From Gracilaria domingensis (Eukaryota > Rhodophyta > Florideophyceae > Gracilariales > Gracilariaceae): a DNA stretch of 40,489 bases. A program made the translations under genes and the position numbers. Positions within the stretch are counted from its first letter, which is position 1; every line of letters begins with the position of its first letter. The stretch lies in assembly GCA_022539475.1 (NCBI GenBank), contig VCMS01000400.1, positions 1 through 40,489 on the forward strand. The letters are read 5' to 3'. The notes under the pieces were generated by a model that was not told the origin of the DNA, ran no database searches, and worked only from the letters and a program-made list of their open reading frames with translations. This document shows positions 32,865-40,489 of the stretch, in pieces.

Positions 32865-34056
32865 ATGTCTCGGAAGCTCTCCGATGCGGAGCCTTAGATC
32901 ACTCGCAGTCGTTCCACCAACGGTGGTAATCCGACGGATGGTAGGCCTCCTTCGATGATACCAGTTCGCCCTGGATCGACCGTGGGTAACAGGCCATCCT
33001 CGCGGACGTCTAACCCGCCGGCGCGCCGGACACTTCCTTTTTCCCCGTTGATCCCTCCCACTGATGTGATTGCTCCGGCATCTGCCGTTGCCGAACCGGC
33101 TCCTGCCGGGCAGGTGAAGGCTACCGCTGAGGCGTCTCAGTCCCGTCGGGAGAAGGTTGACAACTTCCGAGGTACAACCCTGGAAGATCAGGTTCGCAAG
33201 CTGCGAACTGCTCACAATTCCCTTATGGGAGCCCATGATTCCCTCGCGGGAGAAGTCCGGACTTTCCGAGATGACGTTCGCACATTTCCTGTGAAGGATG
33301 TCGCAGAGGATATCCTTATCCTACGGTCCGATGTCAACTACGTGCTAGAATGCATTGGAGGACCCGTTGGCTTCGTGGAAGGAATCGACCCAGCGAAAAC
33401 TCATGCAATCGAAACTAAGTCGAATGTCATGCGATCTTCAGCTGATGTTCTTTTAACTTTCAGGATACCATGTCGTGCGTCATTGGGTTCTCATTACATC
33501 AATATGCAATGAAAATCCATTGAACGTAAATTTTCTAAAAAATTCAATCCAATGAAAATGCCTTGAGGATATAAGAGAAAAGCCTTAATTACCGAAAACT
33601 ATACGAAGATTCTGTGACGGAAAGTTCTGCCTGGGCGAGACCCGATTCGATCGGATTCAAAGCCGTCTGGAGACGTTAGAGAAGGCCGCTGTCGCGGAAC
33701 TCGCCACTCCGGCGGAGCCGGTTGAAGTGTCGCATCGCGAAAGGAACACCGGTCGGGACAACGTCTGTCTCTTGCAGATGCTAGTTTTTGGCGAGGGTCG
33801 TCCAGAAATTGGCAAGGGTCGTCCAGTAAATTTTTTGAAAAAATATCGAGATCAATTATTTCAAAATCTGCAGATAATTGCTTGGGTCGTCCAGAATCGC
33901 TGTGCAGTAAATACTGGTGGGTTTTCCACTCGTGCTAGTTCTTTAGTCGAGGGCTACCTGAACTGTATTTCGCGAAGTCTAGGTTCAGTTTCCATTAAGG
34001 TGCACATTACACGATACCTTCTGCGGAATGATACCCTGCAACGCATGGAATACTAG
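32865..34056 (+). pseudogene. Retroelement gag-like fragment, interrupted
   Basis: A frame beginning at an ATG at 32865 (MSRKLSDAEP) meets a TAG at 32895-32897, then runs open to 33512: a Pro/Ala-rich disordered part, then a coiled coil (TTLEDQVRKLRTAHNSLMGA; EVRTFRDDVRTFPVKDVAED). After about 120 bp of AT-rich non-coding sequence, a different frame is open from about 33589 to 34056 and starts with related coiled-coil-type sequence (TRFDRIQSRLETLEKAA, then EPVEVSHRERN). This looks like a gag or capsid-like ORF of an LTR-type element split by an insertion, but no zinc knuckle, protease or RT follows and no LTR pair was found. A pyrimidine-rich tract at 32500-32580 could be leader or LTR sequence. 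Function uncertain. Confidence 0.4.
33795..33895. repeat. Three copies of GGGTCGTCCAG
   Basis: GGGTCGTCCAG occurs at about 33795, 33816 and 33884. The second and the CAGTAAAT near 33905 share a TAAAT suffix, suggesting short duplications around small insertions. Confidence 0.6.
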
Positions 34057-34192
34057 TGCTAGTACAGATGATGCCCATTATGAAATCATACCGTTTTATT
34101 CGTATCTATTCTTCTATCGACCGCTTTTGCTAACCACTACTTCGCTATATTACATGTACCATTTCCCCATGATGGATCGGGTGTAGGCGCAA

Positions 34193-34345
34193 TCTGCGGC
34201 AGATGCCGCAGAGGGCACCTGCACCATAGTGCTGGATCGGTAGAACACATACGCACTCCGAGAGGATGAGGCGCGAAGCGCCTCATCCTCTCCGTTCCTC
34301 ATGTAGGGAACCATGCCCAGATGCATGGTTCCCTACTTGAGGAAC
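34193..34345. repeat. Cluster of three hairpins
   Basis: Hairpin 1: TCTGCGGC (34193-34200), AGAT, GCCGCAGA (34205-34212), perfect. Hairpin 2: AGAGGATGAGGCGC (34261-34274), GAA, GCGCCTCATCCTCT (34278-34291), perfect with a 3-nt loop. Hairpin 3: arms 34294-34315 and 34324-34345 (22 bp, one mismatch), loop CCCAGATG. They are packed within 153 bp, with no ORF. This could be the end of a foldback or rolling-circle-type element. Confidence 0.85.
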
Positions 34346-34659
34346 CTGCACCTGCAACTCGTGAGCTACGTACGCATCAAAAGTCATTTACCTGTATACG
34401 CAAGCAGAAAGTATCCATAAGTTAGTCAATGATCCGTTAGATACATTTGAAATGCGATGGAACGTACCATTGATAAAACAAAACAGAAACGTTGCGCTAG
34501 AAAAGTCGAGGGACCTGGTAACTCGCAAACGGAAGAAGAAGCAGGAAAGGGATCGGTTAGATTACAAGCCCACCATATCATCGTAAACCGCGAAAGGTGT
34601 CGAAGCGAGAACTCACAAGCAACGACACCAAGAATACCCATGCAGCAAACATACCGCAA

Positions 34660-35090
34660 AATGCGATAAACGAGAGAGCAGCCTATGTCGCAACCAAGTA
34701 CCAGAATCGACTATCCCGCAAGCCAGTCAACCAAGATCGCCAATACAAGAAGATCAACGTAAGGCGCGAGAAGAGAGGCGAGTCTATGAGGCAACCAAGT
34801 CAAACCATATCGCCAATGCACCAAAAGTAACGCAAGACGCGATAAGAGAGAGACCATCCTATGGCGCAACCTAGTCAACCAAGATTGCCAATGATGAACC
34901 TATCGCCCGAGCCAGTCAACCAATATCAACCAATATCGCCAATACACCAAAAGCAGCGCAAGACGCGAGAAGAGAGAAGAGTCTATGGCGGAACCAAGAT
35001 CGCCAACAAACCAAAAGTAGCGCAAGATGCGAGAAGCTAGAGACGCCTATGGCGCAACAAAGTGAACCAAGATCGGCAATACCGCGTGAT
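34660..35090. repeat. Minisatellite, irregular units of ~64-124 bp
   Basis: Five unit starts of the type CTATGGCGCAACC lie at 34683, 34784, 34859, 34983 and 35047. Each is followed by variants of AGTCAACCAAGATCGCCAAT, CACCAAAAGTAGCGCAAGAC and GCGAGAAGAGAGAAGAGT. The spacing varies through internal duplications (CCAGTCAACCAATATCAACC). It is not convincingly coding. Confidence 0.75.
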
Positions 35091-35466
35091 AGGTTACACG
35101 AGCAGTCAGAGATCGATCTTGAGAGACGAAATGAAACTGGTTGCGTACTTACAGTCGTTGTGGACGTCGGAAGAAATACAAAGGACGCACGTCAAATAGT
35201 GGTTACCTTCAATCACGTCAATGTTAGTAGCAAGACGTAGAACAAGATGGAACATATCGTAAGCAGAACGTAGTTGAACAAATGGAACGAGTTGGAGGCT
35301 GAAAACGGGAACCCGGTAACCCAAAGCTTATTTTCTGCCGTTTACATGTCGAATAGCGCGAAAAAACGTGGTGAGGATGGGTTAGTTTAGAGCAAACATA
35401 CATAGAAGAATATGGAAGAGAACCTACGAAAAGACTGCACGGAATACATCCGTGAGATACGGATGA

Positions 35467-35541
35467 CTCCGTCCTACTTTTTTCCGCCCTCTACTTTAAG
35501 GAACCTCCATAAAGTACAGGGAGGAAAAAAGAAGGACGGAG
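35467..35541. repeat. Long hairpin, 32-bp arms, 11-nt loop
   Basis: The left arm 35467-35498 and right arm 35510-35541 are complementary at 29 of 32 positions, with loop AGGAACCTCCA. It lies 274 bp upstream of the transposase ATG. The 100-codon ORF spanning it (35412-35714) is best explained by this palindrome and the following GCG/GGC repeat. It could be a subterminal repeat of the transposon or a small-RNA precursor. Confidence 0.85.
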
Positions 35542-35814
35542 CGGAGTATAACGCGAGGATGTGGATGGCACGGATCACGACGGTAAGGGAAGGTCGGACG
35601 TCGGAGGCGCGGCGGCGGCGGCGGAGGGAAGAGATTTATTTTTCTGTGCGAGATTGGACAGGTGTACAGCGTACAACGTTGCGAAACCACAGGTTTATAA
35701 CCAGTGGTAGATAATACGAGAAGTACACCCTTGTGTTGAGGTCGACGTGTACCTACGTTCCTTTTTGAACGAAAGCACGTGATTTGAACTCAAAATATAT
35801 TCTCCGTTCTCAGC

Positions 35815-38800
35815 ATGACGTCGATCTTGACTGTCGCTCGACCTCCTTCTCCCTTCGGACGCCCTTCCCTTGCAGTCTTTGTCGTCGTTTCTCGTTCAGT
35901 TCTTCTTCCCATGGTCTACTACTGCACACATAAGAAGCGTGGGTGCCCCTTCGTTACTCGCCGAGGAGTCTTATCCCTTCAACAGCATGTCAACCATTGC
36001 CCGTTTCGTCTGAAAGCAGCGCTGGAAGACGACAATAGCCGGCCCATTCGGAGAAGCAAGCGTCTCAAGCTTTCCGCACCCGCGCCCGCATCTTCCGAAA
36101 CGGTCACTGCCCCTTGTCGCCTTCCCGAGCCTCCAGTGTCCGAGGACATCGTCGACCCCACTCCGTGCGCCCCTCCCATTCCGGAAACTTCGCATTGTGT
36201 TTCTCCTTCCCCGGGTCCCGCGTCATTAGAGCGAGAACACGGAAGCAGTTCCCGCCCAGTGCCTTCTGAGGAGGCCCTCGGTGATTTGCATATGGATTAT
36301 CTCACGGTTTGTCTGGCTTCAGTAGCTTCCAACCTTGGTCATCGTGAGGCGGACGAGCTAATTGGGCTACTTCGGGACCCGCGATTCTCGCAAAAGCGAT
36401 TCAACGAGACCATAACAAGTTCCAAGCGCTGTACAGAACTGAAGAAGGCCATTTTCGAACGATACGCCTCAAAGGACGGTTTCAATCGCAGAACTGTCTC
36501 GCCAGAAGGATGTAAGTTCAGCGCCACCCTCTACACGAGAGACCCCGTTCAGACACTTGTGAAACAGCTCCAGTTGGCTAACAACGAAAACACATTCTTC
36601 CACCCTATACCTCAGACCCACTCCACGAAAATATCTCACCCCATGTCCGGCTCTCTCGCAAGAGACGCCACCTCAAAACTTAAGGAAATGGTCATGGGCT
36701 CTTTGGATAGTAGAATAGTGTGGTACTCCCAAGAAATAAGTTACAGTGAATCTTTCGTAGGTCTTCTGCAGGTATACACCGATAAGTCTTCAACAACTCT
36801 AAAGCAAACATCGGTTACCGCCTATCCTCTTCACCTCATATTTCTCAACTTCTCCGACCAGCTTCGCCGTAAGTGTATCCGTGATGACCTCACAGTAGTG
36901 GCATACTTCCCTACCACACTGATCGAGGTTTCCGCATCTGAAGCAGACGCAATGCCATTTGTTTCTAGCAAGTCTCTACGCGAGTCCAGGATGCAAATCC
37001 TTCAAGAATCTCTTCGTCAAGTCCTGGAGCCCATTCTAAATCTCACGCAGAAAGGTTTTCAGTTCATCGGCGAAGACAAACTAAGTCGAGTGTGCCATCC
37101 TCTGCTTGCAAGTTATTGTGCGGATATTCCTGAGGCTAAGGACATTCTGTCTATTCTTCATGGCACCAAAACGGAAAGCCCGTGTCATAGATGCAAAGCC
37201 CCTCGCTCATCTTTATGCAGTCCTATTCCCACCTCATTCAACGGACGTTCTCAAAAGCACACGAAAAGCATCCGAAAGACATACACAGCTATCTTGCAAC
37301 ATGCACAAAAAGACGAGGCGGAAAGACGTCCACGTCGTGCGAGGGAGAGGAGATCTCAAGCGGATACTCTGATGCGTTCAAATTCCATATCTCTCATTCC
37401 TTCGTTCCTCGAAACTTCCGTAAGCCTTGGAATGATCCCGGGATTGTCTCCATACAGTCTGTTCTCATTCGAACCATTACACAACTTGCATCTCGGCATC
37501 TCAAAGTTGATAAAAACGGCCACAATCGAGAGACTGCAGTCAGACACCCTGTGCACCACATTAGGAACATCTGCATCGCGTTCATTTCGAACGATACGCA
37601 CCCAACTCCTCAACCATGCAAACGCAATTCTAGCTGCCATAGAACGCGATTCTCCTGCCAAAGGTTTACATATCGATTTCTCCACGCAGGAGAAAGGCAA
37701 ATCTTTGAATGGTATCTTCACGAAAGACGGTCTCCGTGGAATGCTGGAGGCCAAAAACTACAAAGCACTTGACATGGTCTTTCCCTTCATAGGAGCATTC
37801 TTTGACATATGCTGTGGAGAACAGGACGTTGCCCCAATCACAACCGTTTTCTCTCAGTATTCGGACTTGCTCTCGACCTTATTCAGATACAATCGTGACC
37901 CGTATTGGACTGAAAGCTCTCTCCTGTGTCTTAGTTCGGAGATTGAAGCCTTCAAGCGTTCCGCAACAAAGACTCTGGCGGATTTTCATCCCTCCAGACT
38001 GGGAACTCTGAAGTTTCATCTTCTCGATCATCTCGTGGACGATATTCGCCGTCTGGGAAGTATCAAGTATTACGACGCAGGCATATACGAACATGCACAC
38101 CTGCTATTTAAAAGACACTACAAAAAGACGTCCAGAAGAACAGCAACGGCTGTGGAGGAGACTATTCGCTCCATTGAGCACGGACATGTTAGAAAGCAAT
38201 GGAATGGCAATACTCCTTACCAGCGTAATCCAGGTTTACCAGGAACTTCCACACAGCTTCCTCGGTTTGCAATGAGAGGGCGTTCTTTCACTTTACGAGC
38301 TCTTCAACATTGTGTTTCAAGTATGTCCAGTTCAAAAACATGGACTGCTGTTAGAGAAATGTTCTCAAGTACGGACACAAGGTCGATTCTTGATCAAATT
38401 GGTCAACAGGCCCTTCCTCCTTTCCTCAGTCTCGTGAAAGAAACACTGGATGAGCACTCTATTACATACTTCCCAGAAAAGACAAGGATAACTCTGGTGA
38501 ATTCGGCCGTCGTGAAAGGCGGTTTCGTTCCGACTCTTGAACACTTCGATTCGTCTTCTAAGGCACTTAAGCTGGGACGACCCAAATACCCCATCATCCA
38601 ACGTGTCTTCGCTTCTCCAGCATTTGGTCCCAGTAGAAAGCCAAAGTTTTCCACTGTATTGGTAAGCGGAGAAGATTCAGAGACTTGGGTTGCCCAGGTA
38701 GTCGCTCTGATTCGAATATCTCTCCTTGATTCTGCACTTACCGCACCAGAGGTGGCATTCGTCCGGTATTTCGAGGTTTTACCCCCCGCAACAAACATCG

Positions 38801-39090
38801 ACCACATATTGAAATGCATATCTTTACGGTGGGCTACAAACGATGAAAAGAACCACACTCTTCCGTTCCCTCGTCATTCCAAAGCGGAGACTATCGTAGA
38901 GTTAACTCCTTGGTACGGGATGGTTCCGGCTTCTGCACTACAGGGAACTGTCCATGTTGTTCGATCAAACTACCCTGCTCCACCTTTTTGTCCTCCACTT
39001 CAATGGTTCCAACACCGATTCTACATCAATCGATTCTATCATGATTCAGATGAAGGACCAACTGAGCACGTTGATCTTGTACAGCCTTAA
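35815..39090 (+). CDS. Plavaka/KDZ-like DNA transposase, intact 1091 aa
   Basis: An intact single-exon ORF. Order: a C2HC zinc finger (C37, C44, H58, C62; GVLSLQQHVNHC), a Pro-rich linker (75-155), an N-terminal helical domain (160-260) shared with the decayed copy at 11.8-12.4 kb, then the RNase-H-like transposase core: GLLQVYTDKS (Asp323), a hydrophobic strand then NFSDQLRRK, ADIPEAKDIL (Asp437), the CHRC pair (457-460), and SFEPLHNLHLGISKLIK. Near the C-terminus GTLKFHLLDHLVDDIRRLG and HLLFKRHYKKTSRR match the Tnp2/Plavaka C-terminal region. By family it is a DDE cut-and-paste transposase acting in the nucleus. The start may instead be the in-frame ATG at 35911, right before the finger. 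The lack of any stop over 3.3 kb, against pervasive decay elsewhere, suggests recent activity. I did not find the element's terminal repeats. Confidence 0.85.
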   Translation: MTSILTVARPPSPFGRPSLAVFVVVSRSVLLPMVYYCTHKKRGCPFVTRRGVLSLQQHVNHCPFRLKAALEDDNSRPIRRSKRLKLSAPAPASSETVTAPCRLPEPPVSEDIVDPTPCAPPIPETSHCVSPSPGPASLEREHGSSSRPVPSEEALGDLHMDYLTVCLASVASNLGHREADELIGLLRDPRFSQKRFNETITSSKRCTELKKAIFERYASKDGFNRRTVSPEGCKFSATLYTRDPVQTLVKQLQLANNENTFFHPIPQTHSTKISHPMSGSLARDATSKLKEMVMGSLDSRIVWYSQEISYSESFVGLLQVYTDKSSTTLKQTSVTAYPLHLIFLNFSDQLRRKCIRDDLTVVAYFPTTLIEVSASEADAMPFVSSKSLRESRMQILQESLRQVLEPILNLTQKGFQFIGEDKLSRVCHPLLASYCADIPEAKDILSILHGTKTESPCHRCKAPRSSLCSPIPTSFNGRSQKHTKSIRKTYTAILQHAQKDEAERRPRRARERRSQADTLMRSNSISLIPSFLETSVSLGMIPGLSPYSLFSFEPLHNLHLGISKLIKTATIERLQSDTLCTTLGTSASRSFRTIRTQLLNHANAILAAIERDSPAKGLHIDFSTQEKGKSLNGIFTKDGLRGMLEAKNYKALDMVFPFIGAFFDICCGEQDVAPITTVFSQYSDLLSTLFRYNRDPYWTESSLLCLSSEIEAFKRSATKTLADFHPSRLGTLKFHLLDHLVDDIRRLGSIKYYDAGIYEHAHLLFKRHYKKTSRRTATAVEETIRSIEHGHVRKQWNGNTPYQRNPGLPGTSTQLPRFAMRGRSFTLRALQHCVSSMSSSKTWTAVREMFSSTDTRSILDQIGQQALPPFLSLVKETLDEHSITYFPEKTRITLVNSAVVKGGFVPTLEHFDSSSKALKLGRPKYPIIQRVFASPAFGPSRKPKFSTVLVSGEDSETWVAQVVALIRISLLDSALTAPEVAFVRYFEVLPPATNIDHILKCISLRWATNDEKNHTLPFPRHSKAETIVELTPWYGMVPASALQGTVHVVRSNYPAPPFCPPLQWFQHRFYINRFYHDSDEGPTEHVDLVQP

Positions 39091-39166
39091 ACATTAAGGG
39101 CTCCATCTTCTACATGTTCACCTTGTGGTGCCTTTTCTTGTGATCCTGTGTTACTTCCGAAATCGT

Positions 39167-40489
39167 TCATGTCCATTTCCTTGAACTCCATATCCCCTTC
39201 CTCGCATTCACCAACGAAGCAATCGCTAATAGACCCAATCTTCGGCTCACACTGTCAATAAAAAATTGTTCTTTCACAGTGAGGTAAAGTCTTCCGTTCG
39301 ACGGCATTCGATATCCAAATGTAGCCTCTCTCATGTCATTACCAAGAACCTTAGTCCAATCTTCCGTTGTCGTTCCAAAATTATGAAACTCGCTGGAATT
39401 GGTCCTCAAGACATGTTGCCTAACATCCCCAGAACATTCTTTAAACACAGAGGTAGCAGTTCAGCAAACTTCTTTGTAAACAGTTTCTGTCTCTGGCCAC
39501 CCCTTGACACATCCGTACTTAGAAGGCTCACAACCGTCAACACCCAAGCGTCCAAACGTGCGAGCAACAGTATTGTGCCATCTAAAAAGGTGCCCGTATC
39601 CTTGTCTTCCACATCATACCCAATAAACTCCTTCAGCACTTGTACCCCGACACGGTTTCGGAAGAACAAGTCTTGATCTTCCGTCGGCATATCCTCCACA
39701 TTGTCCGCATTGGAGTACTTTAGACGAACAAATGGGGCTTTTCTCCACCATGAAGTGTTCGGTACACCATTTTCGTCAACACTCAGTATGTTCTCCTGCG
39801 CTTCCTTCAACTGCATTGTGAGTTCTTCAGCATTCTCTTCTACCAGCTTTGTTCTTCTCCAAATCAGATCGTACCCCAGGAGCAGAAATAGTTTATCCCT
39901 CGTATTTCTCTTACGAACGCCCACGACGTCACTCATGGTCTGCCGCATTCTCTGCCTAAGGCACATATCTGCACAAAGTTCCAGTATACACCTGTCGGTA
40001 AGAGATGCTTTTCTAATACCTTCCCAGCTCAACTCCTTCAACTCGCTTTCAACCATTTTCTTCAGCAAAGCATCTGGTCCCCCTCTACCGACGGTGTGAA
40101 CATGCCAAAACTGCCCAAGAGCTCCACGGGGTTTTTAGGAACCATGTATGAACCACCTTCCTCCGGCTCAATAAGCCCTTCCCCACTCTCAGTTGCGTCT
40201 TCCACCTTCTCGGCACGGTTACCCCAATTTCGGGTGAGCGACTCACCTTCGAGCCATAGCTCACTTGTTTCTCTCCTTGCCCACGTCAGCATGTTGTGAT
40301 ACACTGCTCGAGCAACCCCTCGAAACTCGTCGCACACCTCAATTTTATGCTTCTTTCGACCTGTCTGCCCAGGTTCACCAGCACGTGTACTCCTATCTCC
40401 CTCCTGTTTCAGTGCCCCTCTTAGCCCTTCAATGACTAGATCCTTCTCTTCAAGCCTCTTTTTCAAAGCCGTACTCTGCTTCTTGGGCG
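39167..40489 (-). pseudogene. Frameshifted TE-associated gene running off the right edge
   Basis: Three - strand frames follow each other with short overlaps: from the window edge to 40062, then 40068-39406, then about 39440-39167. The overlaps (7 bp near 40065, and about 39430) look like single-base frameshifts, because the conserved-looking sequence continues across them (SYMVPKNPVELLGSFGMFTP into LLKKMVESELKELSWEGIRK; FAELLPLCL into FKECSGDVRQHVL). The N-terminal part is a charged coiled coil. I recognise no domain. It is convergent with the intact transposase (77 bp between stops) and could be the second gene of the same transposon, or an older element into which it inserted. The gene's start lies outside the window. 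Confidence 0.45.

Noticed and set aside
32652..33236. 194-codon - strand ORF
   Set aside because: Antisense to the gag-like fragment and its leader; Arg/Gly-rich with no domain.
35412..35714. 100-codon + strand ORF upstream of the transposase
   Set aside because: It spans a 32-bp-arm hairpin and a GCG/GGC repeat and has no domain; low-complexity artefact.
37356..37754. - strand ORFs within 35.8-39.1 kb
   Set aside because: Shadows of the intact transposase ORF.

Overview
This is eukaryotic nuclear DNA, most probably from a red alga of the florideophyte type (Chondrus crispus or a relative). That placement is an inference. It rests on compact host genes with almost no introns, which sit as an island between long tracts of decayed transposable elements (TEs), and on the mix of TE families (KDZ/CACTA-like Tnp2 transposases, a Copia-type pol). 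There are no bacterial operons, and I recognised no tRNA, rRNA or CRISPR.

Layout. About 0.2-4.3 kb (- strand) is a broken multi-domain gene: a basic disordered N-terminus, a ParB-like segment, a basic linker, and a segment with the signature of a 2-oxoglutarate/Fe(II) dioxygenase. About 4.6-5.8 kb is a 1.2-kb element bounded by about 37-bp terminal inverted repeats. About 6.2-7.6 kb (+) is an unrecognised broken gene that runs head-on into a frameshifted Tnp2-type transposase on the - strand (7.56-9.06 kb, possibly extending to 9.44 kb). An intact ORF for a 390-aa hypothetical protein follows at 9.64-10.8 kb, with a good intron signature just after its stop. About 11.75-12.4 kb (-) hides the decayed N-terminus of a second transposase of the family found intact at 35.8 kb. 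About 12.5-14.8 kb is a nest of diverged tandem repeats and palindromes. About 15.1-18.1 kb is a Copia pol pseudogene, followed by two 669-bp-spaced direct repeats (18.5-19.8 kb) and an AT-rich desert (19.85-21 kb).

The host gene island is 21.7-31 kb and holds four clear genes: a UapA-type urate/xanthine permease (22023-23660, +), cysteine dioxygenase (25319-25999, +), a DDX5/DBP2-type DEAD-box RNA helicase with a GGY-rich N-terminus and one 649-bp intron (26588-29129, +), and an ELO fatty-acid elongase with a KKxx ER signal (30014-30850, -). They serve separate housekeeping roles (purine uptake, sulfur amino-acid catabolism, RNA metabolism, lipid elongation) and are not an operon.

The right side (32-40.5 kb) returns to TEs: a retroelement gag-like fragment, a cluster of three hairpins, a minisatellite, a 32-bp-arm hairpin, an intact 1091-aa Plavaka/KDZ-like transposase (35815-39090, +), and a frameshifted convergent gene that runs off the right edge (-).
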